A DNA stretch of 64,000 nt from Megaustenia siamemsis (taxonomy: Eukaryota > Mollusca > Gastropoda > Stylommatophora > Ariophantidae), in the NCBI GenBank assembly GCA_032433765.1, contig JAVIAB010000047.1, positions 13,992,107 through 14,056,106 of the forward strand, read 5' to 3'. Positions 10,906 to 21,573 of the stretch are shown piece after piece (position 1 is the first letter of the stretch; the number at the start of each line of letters is the position of its first letter). The position numbers and the translations under genes are program-made. Under the pieces are notes generated by a model that worked only from the letters and a program-made list of their open reading frames with translations, searched no databases and was not told where the DNA came from.

Positions 10906-11220
10906 ACTTTTCTTTGTCGGTCCTCGGGTCTGGAATTCTCGCAAAGTTTATTCAATGCTGTTGTGTTTTGAAATTTCTGCCCTATCAAATTGCCAAACAA
11001 TTTTATCTCTTGTTTTTTTTATGTTTTCTATGGCGGGAATTTTTCCTAGTTTTTTTTTCTCAGTTCTTCATTTCTGATCTATCTCTCAGGCTGTTTCCTG
11101 TCATTCATCTAACACATTCTATCTCGGTAGTGTTTATTCATTTTTTAAAAATTGTTCTTGAGTCCAGAGTCCAGGCTTGGAAATGAGAATGAGGATTTCC
11201 TTGTTGGAGAGTTGTGGTGA
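10906..11220 (-). mobile_element. LINE-C fragment adjoining the 68-bp array
   Basis: Continues upstream in the LINE-C protein on the minus strand. It has NLIGQKFQNTTALNKLCENS, then the RMTGNSLRDxIRNEEL-like segment near 11060-11110. Multiple frame breaks. Confidence 0.75.
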
Positions 11221-11439
11221 TATCAGTCCGATGATTGGGCACATTTTCTAGCTTCTTGAGTCTGTTTCTGCTGCTTGTGAACTGTCTTTAGGCACAAGAC
11301 TTCCTAGACTGGATTAAATAGCGGTCTATCCAGCTCGAAAAACAGAAGGTCCCATCTGCGTGTGTTAAATAACTCTAGGCAGTTAAAAGTCGAAGTCGAC
11401 TAAAAATGGCCGATACCCGGGCAAACTTTTTTTTTAACG

Positions 11440-12150
11440 GAAATTTATTCATGTCGACCTATGGAAGCTGATCATGGACAGTAGACAATCAAATGAAAAG
11501 ACGATTAGAGGCTATATATATATATGGGATTTCTCAGAAAAATGCTGAAAGTTCCCTGACAGTAAAAAAGACCAACCGGGACATTCTCAAAGATATCAAC
11601 ACAAAAAGGCGCTAAAAAAAAAAACAAAGCAAAAAAACAGAAAACAATCAACATTTTTCGGGCACATCATGAGAAGAGGAAAGCTGGAATCTTTGGTTAC
11701 AACTGGCAAAATAGAGGGAAAGATAAACTGCGAACGACAAAGAGAGAACATACTAGACAGTCTAGTGTAATGACATGGAATACTGAGCAACAGAATTAAT
11801 ACGATGCACTGTGGATAGAAGGGAGCCGCGGTAGCTCAGTGGTTAGTGAACTGGGCTACAAAGGACAAAAGGTAGGGTTCGATCCCAACCGACGGCTCCG
11901 GCTTCACCCAGCCTTTAATGGGTACCGGATTTTTTTCTGGGAAAGTAAAGCGGCACGGGTGTAATACCGACCACATTACCCCAAAATTCATGTGCCGAAG
12001 GTCTGTAAAATTTATGGTCACTAACACCATATTCCCTGTACGCCACTTGGCGTGAGGAGGGTACTTTACTTTTACTTTTATGTTTTACTGTGGATAGAAG
12101 ATTGTGGAAGGACCTGATTGTCGACACAAACCGGTATGGCACACGATGAT
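11440..12150 (+). mobile_element. LINE-B 3' end interrupted by SINE-A
   Basis: LINE-B tail with YGSxSWTMDSRQSNEKTIRG-like, MGFLRKMLKVP and HIMRRGKLESLVTTGKIEGK segments. It is split by SINE-A (11822-12086) and resumes at gtggatagaagattgtggaa, finishing with cacacgatgatgg near 12150. Stops and an internal TA run show decay before the SINE arrived. Confidence 0.82.
11808..12100 (+). mobile_element. SINE-A copy 3, inserted in LINE-B
   Basis: Complete SINE-A at 11822-12086. The 14-bp duplication actgtggatagaag is perfect (11808-11821 and 12087-12100), and the duplicated bases are LINE-B sequence. This orders the events: LINE-B first, SINE-A later. Confidence 0.93.
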
Positions 12151-12221
12151 GGTCCATCTTGAAGACATAGGAGTCGTACATAAAAGTGTAAACATCACAC
12201 TCAGTCATCGCAGCTTCCCTT

Positions 12222-12476
12222 GTGGTGGCCTTGTATTATGAGCCTTCATACCGTATGCTTGGTCGTGCTGTTCTCTTGCCTTGTTGTTCATTCATTAATA
12301 TTAATAACGCAGGTTGCCAAAGTTCTGTGAGTTTCATGTTTGTTGATGAGACCTGTACAAGCCCTGAGTATCTACAACACGAATGTGTATCTATGTGTTT
12401 TGTTTTTGAGAGGGAAATCTTTGGATCAAACCGATCAATCTTTTACAAAACTAATCGTGCCTGTCACCAGACCTGA
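12222..12476 (+). CDS. Unassigned 84-codon frame with eight cysteines
   Basis: Not recognised. The frame has cysteines in PCCSF, GCQSS, DETC, HECVSMC and RACHQT contexts, which could be an exon of an extracellular Cys-rich domain, and an N-x-S glycosylation sequence. There is no obvious signal peptide. A possible 3' splice site (ttaataacgcag) precedes GCQSS. It lies between a LINE-B/SINE-A composite and LINE-C, so chance or a decayed TE is at least as likely. Confidence 0.2.
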   Translation: MVALYYEPSYRMLGRAVLLPCCSFININNAGCQSSVSFMFVDETCTSPEYLQHECVSMCFVFEREIFGSNRSIFYKTNRACHQT

Positions 12477-12499
12477 AACCTAGACTCAAGAACAACAAC

Positions 12500-12680
12500 A
12501 AGAATAACCACTACCCAAATGAAATATGTTAACTGAATGACAGGAAACAGCCTGATGGATGCGATCGGGAATGAAGAAGTGAGAAAAAGGATAGGAAAAT
12601 ATCTCACCACTGAAAACATGAAAAACAAAACGTTTAGCCACGCTTAAGACAGAAAAATTAAAACACAACAAGCCTTTAAT
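12500..12680 (+). mobile_element. LINE-C fragment
   Basis: The stretch gaatgacaggaaacagcctg and the following aatgaagaagtgagaaaaa match LINE-C (reverse complement of 11060-11110 and 40430-40470). Short and broken. Confidence 0.6.
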
Positions 12681-12749
12681 AAACGTTACAAGAACACCAG
12701 ACTCAAGTGACGACCACGAAAAGGATTGTTTGGAATATTTGAAACAAAA

Positions 12750-12998
12750 GAGCCGCGATAGCTCAGTGGTTAGTCAACTGGACTACAAAGGACTAGAGGT
12801 AGGGTTCGATCCTGATCGACGGTTTCCGGGTTCACCCAGCCTTAAATGGGTACCGGATTTTTTCTGGGAAAGTAAAGCGGCACGGGCGTAATACCGACCA
12901 CATTACCCCAAAAGTCACGTGCCGAAGGTCTAAAAAAATTATGGTTACTAACACCATATTTCCTATACGCCACTTGGCGTGACGGGGCACCTTACTAA
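12750..12998 (+). mobile_element. SINE-A copy 4
   Basis: Head begins at gagccgcgatagctcagtgg. The body and the cgccacttggcg hairpin are present and the tail is short. I could not define a clean flanking duplication. Confidence 0.85.
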
Positions 12999-13260
12999 CT
13001 TTATTAAAACATAACTAGGAAACATAACAGCAGCTAAGGCCAAAAGTAGAGTAAAAGACACGCAAACTATATCTCCCCTGGACGCTGAAAAGCAAATGAC
13101 GTAGAGAAAAAGAAACATATTTTCTTTATCAGTTTTCACATTAGACTCAATAACAATTAGAAATGTAACTATCACTGAGATGAAAAGTGCCAGACGCGTG
13201 ACCGGAAACAGGCTGAGAAATAAGATCAGAAATGAAGAATTAGGAAAAGCTCTACAGGCA
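12999..13260 (+). mobile_element. Two scrambled LINE-C pieces
   Basis: At about 13015-13095 is the extreme C-terminus of LINE-C (ggaaacataacagcagc and atctcccctggacgctgaaa). At 13160-13260 is an upstream part (accggaaacaggctgag, ataagatcagaaatgaagaa). They are in the wrong order for one element, so this is a rearrangement or two insertions. Confidence 0.6.
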
Positions 13261-13960
13261 ATGCCTGTAACTTCAATACATCAAATGGTGTGGGTTTGTG
13301 ATAAGACGGAAGGAACAAAGCTTGTCACGAGCCATCTAGAAACACTTTGACACTACTAGGCCAAGGTTGACCTCAAAAGGAATTGATGGAAAGTTAGAGA
13401 CGCCAGGAAATGTAGCAGCATACTAGGGTATCAGGCGAGTTGGGGACCACTCAGTAAATCTTGCCTTCCTCTCTGACAGATTTATGGGGAAAAACAAATG
13501 ATATTAATAAGAAGAATCTAATTAATCTGCAGTAAAAATGAACATAATTCATACAACATCATTGCTGCCTTTATTAACATGGCAAAAAAATTGTCACTTT
13601 ATTATCAACAATCTTCCATAAATCATTCAGCGATGACTCTTTTTGTGGCATTCTGTCACATTCTGTCACATTCTGTCACATTCTGTCACATTCTGTCACA
13701 TTCTGTCTCATTGTTCAGTCAGCTTTTTTTAAAAAGTTTAAGCCACAGACAATCTGTCAGATTTGTTCAATCTGTCAAAAAATAAAATTAAGCCAAGGGC
13801 TATCGCCAGTACTCTGGAGTTCGCGCTTTGTGCTGAGATGGTTCTGTATTACCGGACAAGAGATCGGAATGTTAATGCAGATTGTTCGAGTACAGAGGTG
13901 ATCTTAATCCTCCTCGCGTCGCTAGACGTCGTATGGAGCTCATTGTGTTTTTCGCCATCC
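13261..13960. other. Spacer with 10-bp ttctgtcaca microsatellite
   Basis: Six to seven copies of ttctgtcaca lie at about 13648-13712. The flanks show nothing recognisable. Two plus-strand frames (13579-13785 and 13763-13996) look non-coding. Confidence 0.65.
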
Positions 13961-14450
13961 ATCCATATTCTTGGCAAGATGTCCCATCTTATATAATGAG
14001 TCTATGCCTGCTAGCTTTGCTTCTCTTATAAGTGTTCTTTTAAGAATCTCTATGGGTCTTTCTCTTTTTCTGTATCCTGATGTTTTCAATAGAAGGGTCT
14101 GTTTTTAGAATTCTCTTGTCTCTTCTCAGACAATGTTTGACATATGTCCAACTTCTTTTCCTAATTGTACATATTGTCTTTGGTTGCATGACCATTTCTT
14201 TTATATCTGTATTAACCTTGTATTGATTCCATTGTACACAAAGTATTCTTCTTAGGCATTTGTATTTAAAAAAAAACCGGTTACTTTCCTCTCATTCTCT
14301 TTTGTTATTGTCCAGCTTTTACATACGTAGGTAAGGGTTGATAACACGTTTGAGCTGAATATTCTAAGTTTAGTTTTCTTGCTTAGTAGTTTTGATTTCC
14401 ACATTTTGTCCAGATTTTTACAAATTCGCTGCTGCTATTGCTGTCCTGAT
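13961..14450 (-). mobile_element. Probable LINE reverse-transcriptase C-terminal relic
   Basis: Minus-strand words resemble the LINE thumb segment KLRIFxSNVLxTLTYxCKSW followed by a TKENE-like stretch, but frames shift several times. It is compatible with an old LINE-A or LINE-F-type element. The family is uncertain. Confidence 0.45.
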
Positions 14451-15192
14451 TCTGCAGCGGAGCTCTTAGTCGCTAAACCCGTCTCTCCTTTGTAATAGAA
14501 GTGCCAATATTTCTTTCTTTCTTTGTGCCCTTCTATTTTTTCATTGACCACTGCATTATGCTCAAAAGTGTTCAGATCCGCCTCACGGGTGCCAATTCTT
14601 ATCCAACCGGTGAGTCGTAGTTTGAACAACAATGATAGTTCCTGTTTTCCGCTAGTTATCATCATCATGTGACATTTGCGATTCCAAGCTCGGCTATTAT
14701 GGGGCGATATTTGCTAACTCTTGCTCTAATGGCTGACATGAGTTCTTCATCCCACTCTAGATGTTGTCAATACACTTTAATTTCTCTCTGAAAGTGTATG
14801 ATTTGCCCTGTATTTTACACATTTTTCATTTAACAAAAACTATATTGTGTTTAATATTTCCTTATTTATTTTCAGCAATTTCAAATTTTCATTTTCCCCA
14901 ATGTTTTCAGCTTTGATTTTTATTTTTTATCCACGTTTCGATACCATACACGACTAATGAGTAAGTTTTATACTTTCTTCCTCTCATATTGTATTTGCTT
15001 TCATTTGAGTAAGCGTTTCATATTGTTGAGAGATTACAAACTATTTTAAACCGAAGTCTGGGTGATGTATTTTTTTTTAGATGTAAGCGCTGAATATCTT
15101 TCTTCTTTTGTCCACTAGCTGTTGCATGGAAGCGAAGCAGGAAAAAGAAAGAACAAATACAATAATATAATAAAGTCTTTTTGTCATTTCAT
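14451..15192. other. Unassigned AT-rich stretch, possibly old LINE
   Basis: No intact frame. A minus-strand segment near 14690-14750 reads loosely like EWDEELMSAIRARVSKYRP, which could be LINE-derived, but I cannot support a family. Confidence 0.4.
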
Positions 15193-15496
15193 TTAACTCT
15201 TTCTGTACGGAAGCTTTTTATCAATGCAATGGAAGAGATTTCAGAGACAAAATGTTTCATGGTTTTAAGAATCAATCTACATATTTATATTTCTCTAACA
15301 TATAACATATTATATATGAAGTTTTAGATAATTGAACAAGGTATTAGATTTCACCAATACCAAGATGATACAAGACATGTAAATAGAATATGGTTTTATG
15401 ACGGTTCACACTAATCAAATTGAGAGTGACGCAACGTACGTGGCCGAAATCGACTTGATGCACCGTGCGTCGAAACGTACGGGGAAAAAAAATTAA
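15193..15496 (+). mobile_element. MITE with TTAA target, copy 1
   Basis: Non-coding, about 296 bp (15197-15492), bounded by TTAA on both sides. The left terminus ctctttctgtac matches the terminus of the copy at 53926-54225; the right terminus is decayed to gtacggggaaaa. Internal identity to the second copy is clear (agataattgaacaaggtatt, gagagtgacgca, gaaacgta). TTAA targets are the hallmark of piggyBac-type elements, so piggyBac mobilisation is inferred. Confidence 0.7.
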
Positions 15497-15655
15497 GAAC
15501 CAATCTAGAAATGTATATTTATCTAACATACAACATATTGTATATGCATTTTTAGATAATTGAACAAGGTATTCAATTTTACCAAAAACCAAGATGATAC
15601 AAGACATATAAAAATAATATGGTTCGATGACGGCTAACAAGAATAAAATTGAAAG
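15497..15655 (+). repeat. Partial tandem duplicate of the MITE interior
   Basis: Directly after the right TTAA the sequence restarts at the MITE's internal ttaagaatcaatct point (here ttaagaaccaatct) and repeats about 160 bp. The shared short word at the join suggests a microhomology-mediated duplication or a second truncated insertion. Confidence 0.65.
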
Positions 15656-16760
15656 TTCTTTGAGAACTTTCTCATTGGTCTTTTTAGCTGTCCAGGGAAC
15701 TTTCAACATTCTTCTGAGAAATCCCATCTCTGTGGCCTCTAATCGTCTTTTCATTTGTTTGTCTATTGTCCATGATTCGCTTCCATAGGTCAGAATTGGT
15801 TCTATATAGCATCGATGAACTCTCTTTCTCATTTCTATTGACATAGATTTGTTGCATAAGATATTTTTCATTTTCTGAAATGCTATTTTGGCCTGAGCTA
15901 TTCTGCTTTTTATTTCTGTGGTGCATCTCCCATCTGATGTAATTATTGTGCCCAAGTATTTGAAACGTTGCACTTGTTTCAGATTTGTCTCGTTTATTTT
16001 TATGCTGCATGATGGTGATGATTGTTTCTTCGATATAACCATTACTTCTGTTTTCTTACTAATCAGACTGAGACCTTTCTTGTTGCTTTCTTTTACTATT
16101 ATGTCTATCATTTCTTGTAGCTCATTCTCTGTCTCTGCTATTAAGACTGTGTCATTCGCATATCGTGAATTATTTATGTTGTGACCCTTGACATCAATTC
16201 CTTTTTTGTCTACTATTGATCTCATAATATGTTCACTGTAACGTGAAAACAAATCAGGCGACAGACACAGCCTTGTCTGACTCATTGTTTTATAAATTGA
16301 AATTGTCCTGTTTGGTTGTTAATTCGTATAGCTGCTGTTTGTTGCCAGTACATGTTTTCTTATGATTCACAGATCCTTGCCAACAATGTTTAATTTCTCC
16401 AGCATATTGATTATTTCCACATGCTTTATTTTGTCAAATGCTTTCGTGTAGTCTATAAAGCACATATATAGATCTTTCTTTACCTCTATAGATCTTTCTA
16501 TCAATGTTCTTATATTGCATTATTGGTGCCTTTTCCTTCCACAAATCCACATTGTTCCTCACTTATTTCTGGTTTTATTTTGTTCCTTACACGTCTCATG
16601 ATGATTCTTTATTTTAGTCATATGGCTCATGAGACTAATAGTGCGATGGTCTTCACAATCAGTGGCGCCTGACTTCTTCGGTATGTCTACAAAGATAGAT
16701 TTTAGTAGATCTTCAGGTATGTCCAGTGTTATATATGTCATTGAGTAGTTTTGTTATGAC
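15656..16760 (-). pseudogene. LINE-B reverse transcriptase (RTE-like), decayed
   Basis: Minus strand, upstream to downstream: YITLDIPEDLLKSIFV.IPKKSG, RTISLMSHMTKI, a disrupted middle, then SRYANDTVLIAETENELQEM (catalytic box YADD changed to YAND), FKYLGTIITSDGRCTTEI, YGSESWT and LRRMLKVPWTAKKTNE. Order and motifs are those of an RTE-type LINE reverse transcriptase and thumb. The longest open part is 15656-16285. Frameshifts break it between 16285 and 16560, and the 3' end is replaced by the MITE sequence at 15655. The N-terminal endonuclease is missing. The YAND change would abolish catalysis. Confidence 0.85.
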
Positions 16761-16890
16761 GTATACTCCCAAGATGTAGTGTCGTTTTTATGAGAGTCTG
16801 TACGCTGTTAAGATACAAACGTTTTAGCTCTTCTTGTACGTGTCTTTTATTCCGTCAGCCCATCTTTTTCTTAGTCTCCCTCTAGCTCTA
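16761..16890 (-). mobile_element. LINE C-terminal tail fragment
   Basis: Minus strand reads RGRLRKRWADGIKDTYKKS, the basic tail typical of LINE proteins. It differs from LINE-A to LINE-F, so it is probably another family, related to 36140-36320. Confidence 0.55.
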
Positions 16891-16959
16891 TGTTATTATT
16901 TTATTACACAGAAAGCCCTTGATGTTGATTGGTCTTGTTTCATTATTATCAAATGCTGT

Positions 16960-17580
16960 AATATATTGAAAGAGATCATCATGAAGTACCGAGCTTGCTG
17001 GCGTAGGTGATATGTCTCTCCACAATCTTCAATCTCGACAGTTATTTATCATTTCTGCTGTTGTTAAGCTTCTGCCAAACCATTCTCTTAAGCCGTCTGG
17101 TATATTTTTCTTTTTCGCTTTCCTCTATCTCTTCGTCCCTCAATTTTCCAAGTTGTTACAATATATTCCAGTTGTTCTCTTCTCATTACATTGCCAAAAA
17201 ATTATGATTGTTTCTTCGAAATATTGGAATTAGCTCTCTTTTTGCTTTGGCCTCTTTCACAACGTTTTCATTACTTTTCTTAGATGTCCATGGTATTCTC
17301 AACATTCTTCTGTGAAACCACATTTCTACAGACTACAGCGATTTTCTTGTCTGTTGTCATAATGTCCATAATTCACATCCATATGTTAAGACTGACTCTA
17401 CATAAGATTTAAGAATTCTTTTTCTTGTTTCTATTTGTCCAAAATGGATTGCATAGTTATATTCCTCATTTTTTGGAAAGTTGCTTTTGCCTGAGCCATT
17501 CTTTATCTCACCTCTGTTGTACATCTTCCGTCTACAGATGTGAATAACATCATAAAAAAACCACGGATCCATTTTTCCTA
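16960..17580 (-). mobile_element. LINE-B' (LINE-B relative) 3' half
   Basis: Minus strand contains a KARMAQAKATFQK-like segment, RKRILKSYVESVLTYGCELWTL, a TxKSNENVVKEAKAKRE-like segment and a VMRREQLEYI-like segment. It matches the copies at 37735-38205 and 61416-62488 more closely than LINE-B proper. Broken by stops. Confidence 0.75.
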
Positions 17581-18117
17581 TTTTGGAAAATTACCACCGG
17601 CTCTAGTGGGCTTTGAACCATGGTCCTTCAAGCCGAGAGGCTGACGTCATAGCTTTAGATATGCATTTCTCCTCTCTATTAATACGCTAATTTAACTCTT
17701 TGAGAGCAAGGAATATCTAATTTTCTAAGTCGTACACGCGGTTGAGAAATCACAAACAAATATAAACCCCTGGAACAAAATGGATTAACTCATGCCAGAA
17801 TTCTCCAAAACTAGGAGCCAGAATTTGTCACGCGAACTTTGGCTTCAACTAATGCATCCAATAAATCCACATTGCCAGATTTCTATTCGATCATTAGTCA
17901 AACCAGGACAAGTCTAAACAAGTTGGCGTGGACAGACAGAAGACGTGGCCGAACAAGAAAATAATCAGCGCCAAAAAAAAAAAAAATAAAAATAACTGAA
18001 TTTAGAACTTTGAGTGCTAAATAGAAAGGCATGTTAAACATGAAGCAGAATAGCGTCCAATATTTTTTGTATTGAAATGAATTCGAGTAATTAGCTTCAT
18101 CTTTACGTTCTCGTATA

Positions 18118-18154
<37 letters not shown>

Positions 18155-18199
18155 CTTCTTTCTTTCTTCATTTGCTTTCTAGCGTGGAGGGGTGATATC
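17581..18199. other. Spacer with a possible tRNA-like SINE relic and (TTA)n
   Basis: Reverse complement of about 17585-17650 contains a B-box-like ggttcaaagcc after a gacgtcagcc-type arm, possibly an old SINE head. A (tta)n run lies at about 18119-18149. Nothing else is recognised. Confidence 0.4.
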
Positions 18200-18600
18200 G
18201 TTTGGGTTCTATTTCTCTGCTGTTGGCCTCTTCTGCTGCTATGTTTCTAGTGTTTCTACTATTCCATTAATTTAAATTGTGCGTGGTCGGTTCTTGGGTC
18301 TGCTGTTCTCGTAATGTTAATAAAAAATGTTCAATGCGTTACGTTCTGATTTTTCTGCTTTATCACGTGACCAAACCATGTTATTTGTTTTTTATTTATG
18401 TGTTCAATAGCAGGAAGTGTTCCTAGCTTTTTTCACGATTCTTCATTTTGATATTATCTCACCGGCTATTTCCTACCATTCGTCTGATACATTTCACACC
18501 GCTAGTGATTATTTTTCTTACTCTTGGGAGTGTAGAGTAAGGGTGTTGCACTGGCAGCACAACGCTGGGGTGAAAATTGTGCTGTATAGTCCCCGTACAT
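18200..18600 (-). mobile_element. LINE-C fragment
   Basis: Minus-strand LINE-C C-terminal region: the NALYSTI-like start near 18590, a TLPRVRKI segment, then KCIRRMVGNS and, further on, the VEALGNI-type end near 18240. Same layout as 1-365 and 40110-40605. Confidence 0.75.
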
Positions 18601-19195
18601 AAGTCTGTATCTCTATGTGTCTTTGTTTCTATGTGTCTATGTGCGTCTATATGCATGTGTGTCTGTGTTATACAATGTGTCTGTGTTTCTATGTGTGTCT
18701 GGATGTCTATGTGTCTGTGTGTCTATGTGCTTGTATGTCTATGTTACTGTCTGTGTCTATGTGTCCTTGTGTCTGTGTGTTTATGTTTTAATATGCATGT
18801 GTGTCTATGCGAGTGTGTGTCTGCGTGTCTGTATGTCGATGTGTCTATGTGTATGTGTGTCTATGTTTATGTGTCTGTATGTCTGCGTGTCTATGTGTCT
18901 GTGTCTCCGTGTCTGCTTGGCTATGTGATGTGTCTATGTTTCTGTGTGTCTATTTGTCTGTGTGTATATGTGTATATGTGTATATGTGTCTATGTGCCTG
19001 CGTGTCTATGTGTTTATGTGTCTATGTGTCTATTTGTCTATGTGCCTATTTGTCTGTGAGTCTATGTGTCTGTGTGTCTATGTTTCTATGTGTCTATGCG
19101 TCACGTGCCTATTTGTCTGTGAGTCTATGTGTCTGTGTGTCTATGTTTCTATGTGTCTATGCGTCTGTGTATCTTTGTGTCTCGATGTTTTATAC
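18600..19195 (+). repeat. GT-rich minisatellite (tgtgtctatg)n
   Basis: Irregular repeats of 8-12 bp (tgtgtctatgtgtctgtg). The Cys/Val/Met-rich open frames in all three plus frames (for example 18577-19059) are translations of the array, not genes. Confidence 0.9.
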
Positions 19196-19384
19196 GTCAA
19201 ACGTCGGCCACTGTTAGACATAAATGAATCCAGTGAGGCGCTTCCGAGTGATTGCACGTGGACGAGGGCTCTTGATTGCTGGTCTCAGTGATTCGAGGAG
19301 AACTGGAGTAACTATTTATGGGATGCCACCGATTTGCTATGATGCTGACCACAAACATAGAACACTCATACAAGCACACACATA

Positions 19385-19600
19385 CACATAGTTAATAAAA
19401 ATAGATAACTTAACCATGCACAAGAATGCATGGAAAAGGAAGAAGAGGAAGACCTAGAAGACGATGGATAGATGCAGTGACAGAGACATGTAACAACAAA
19501 GGAAAATCACTAATTCAGACAGTTCGAGCAGCTCAAGAATGACAAATGATATAAACCACGACACCTTTTAGGTATCAGTGAAAGAGAAAAGTAGAAGAAA
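19385..19600 (+). mobile_element. LINE 3' tail fragment
   Basis: Encodes HGKGRRGRPRRRWIDAVTET, the basic end of a LINE protein, followed by a stop and a short purine-rich tail (gtagaagaaaaaagaag). No upstream reverse transcriptase is present. Confidence 0.65.
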
Positions 19601-19604
19601 AAAG

Positions 19605-19875
19605 AAGAACCAGGGCCTTCACGGCGGAGAAACGAATAGAGCCACTGTTATCCTCAACGCATGCCGCAAGAGCCGTCTACAGTGGTTTGGAATCGTCATC
19701 TGTGCAGTGGATTAGGACGTGCACGGAGCTACATTCTCAATCGAATTTATCGATGCATTTTGGGAAATGATATGACAAGTGGTGAAGCTGAAATGAAACT
19801 GGTTCCATGGATAGGTTAGAGTAGAGTAGAACAGAATAGAATAGAATAGAATAGAATAGAATAGAATAGAATAGA
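19605..19875 (+). repeat. Repeat E with (tagaa)n tail (most complete copy)
   Basis: Runs from the agccactgttatcctcaacg region through gatgcattttgggaaatg and gaaactggttccatggatag into a pure (atagaa)n run at about 19820-19878. A 3' simple-repeat tail on a short non-coding repeat suggests retroposition. Confidence 0.65.
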
Positions 19876-20078
19876 ATAGATAATATAAAGATATCTAGCT
19901 CTCACAAACTGATAAGTGATTAGAGTATTTTTTTGTTTGTTTTAAAACTCCCAATTTTGTCTCATAGATCTAACGGTCCGATCTTTCCTTTCGCACAGTG
20001 TGACCCGGGAAAGAGGGGATTCTAGGACAATTGTTCAGCAAATATATATTACATTATATACACACATCTATGCATACG

Positions 20079-20083
<5 letters not shown>

Positions 20084-20160
<77 letters not shown>
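20084..20160 (+). repeat. (CA)n(TA)n microsatellite
   Basis: A (CA) run of about 65 bp followed by (TA)n, directly abutting a truncated SINE-A. The Thr/His open frame here is spurious. Confidence 0.95.
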
Positions 20161-20161
<1 letters not shown>

Positions 20162-20285
20162 GCACGGGCGTAATATCGACCACATTTCCCCAAAAATCAT
20201 GCGCCGAAGTCTGTAAAGTTTGTGGTAACACCATATTCCCTATACGCAACTTGGCGTGACGGGGGTACTTTACTTTTTACTTTAT
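20161..20285 (+). mobile_element. SINE-A 3' half (copy 5)
   Basis: Begins at gcacgggcgtaata in the SINE body and runs to the tactttactttt tail. The head is absent and the microsatellite meets the truncation point. Confidence 0.85.
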
Positions 20286-20585
20286 ATATAAAAGCAAGCC
20301 TTCAAATGAGAACCAGAGTGATAAGAAAGAAGAGGGCGACTTAGAGAAACACTAGTAAGAACATTGACTTGAGAGGTAGCAACAGCAGGCACCAGCTCTC
20401 TTGCAGAGATTTAGGGTCTCGCCCAGAACAGGGACGTGTAGCAGGAAACAATGTGGGTGCTACTCAAGGTCTAACACAATAAACAACAAAGATGGTAGGA
20501 CATAGAAAGTTACAACTGCTGCCCTATGTACTGTCTTCTGCTCGGAAGGACAATAAATGTATGTGTGTGAAAAATAAACCCGGTT

Positions 20586-20832
20586 AAGAGCCCCCGTCAT
20601 GCCAACTGGCGTATAGAGTATATGGTGTTAATGACCATACATTTTACAGACCTTCAGCACATGATTTTTGGGGTAATGTGGTCGGTATTACGCCCATGTC
20701 ACTTTACTTTCCCAGAAAAAAATCAGGTACCCTTTAAAGGCTGGGTGAACCGGAAGACGTCGGTTGGGATTGAACCCTATCTCTTGTCCTTTGTAAAAAG
20801 TTCACTAACAACTGAGCTATCGCGGCTCATGG
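20586..20832 (-). mobile_element. SINE-A copy 6
   Basis: Minus strand, essentially complete: A box near 20810 (gatagctcagttgttag on minus), B box with a C-to-T change (gggttcaatccc) and 3' hairpin. No clear flanking duplication seen. Confidence 0.85.
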
Positions 20833-20989
20833 GTGTGTGTATACGGTAGACTAATAAGTTTTTAGTATGAATTTCATTATTGTCATAAATATTGTCATAT
20901 ATATAAGACCTTCGGTGTCTTAACAGACGGTTGGTGGCAGGCAAACCAGTAGTTTGGTAAATATTTTAGTGTCTTTTGATGGATGTTGT

Positions 20990-21480
20990 TTGCTGAAGTC
21001 TCTCTCGTAAGCTGAATCTGCCAATATTGGATAGAAAGATCAGGTCACAGAACGAACAAGATGTAATTATAGTGCCTGACCTCATCTCCTATCTCATGCA
21101 CCTTTTGTGTTCAGAATTTGATATCACCACTACCTCAAAAGTTGTGTGCCATTTTTTATTTGTGTTCTCCATGTGCTACGATCTGCAGCCAGACTTTATC
21201 AGTTTCTTTCACTGATAGAGAATTCACTCAAGAATGCCCTCCAAACATTCTTATATCTGAACATTGGTTTGCCCTTTGGATTCCTGCTGTCCTTAAGTTC
21301 GCCATACATTTTTTGTTTGGGAATATGAATGTTTGCCATTCTTCTTACATAACCCAGCTATCTTATTCTACAACTTCTAAGTGTTGCAATGATGGATGGC
21401 AGTCTGGCTCGTAAGACGTTAGAGCTGGTTACTTTGTCCTGCTTTTTGATGTACATAATCTGAATACAATATACCAAATA
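20990..21480 (-). mobile_element. Degenerate LINE C-terminal fragment
   Basis: Minus-strand text reads KKQDKVTSSNVLRARLPSI, then a RMANIHIPKQKMYGELKDSR segment and KGKPMFRYKNVWRAFLS. This follows the LINE pattern RWxGHVxRM...IPKQxxYGEL...GxPxxRYKDxxK. Several stops occur. A different family from LINE-A to LINE-F. Confidence 0.6.
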
Positions 21481-21482
21481 GA

Positions 21483-21573
21483 AGGCAACGCTCATGATAT
21501 ATATTATATGTGGTAATAAAACTAATCAGTTTTTACTGTAAATGTCCCTATGATGTACATAATCTTTGGAAGA
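21483..21573 (+). repeat. Flanking 90-bp repeat, left copy
   Basis: The block from ggcaacgctcatgatatata through tactgtaaatgtccctatga to cataatctttggaag recurs twice beyond the hAT pseudogene, at about 25730-25815 and 25815-25890, in direct orientation. Confidence 0.8.

Noticed and set aside
18577..19291. Cys/Val-rich plus-strand frames that look like toxin or keratin-type proteins
   Set aside because: Translation of a GT-rich minisatellite with no defined start or family.
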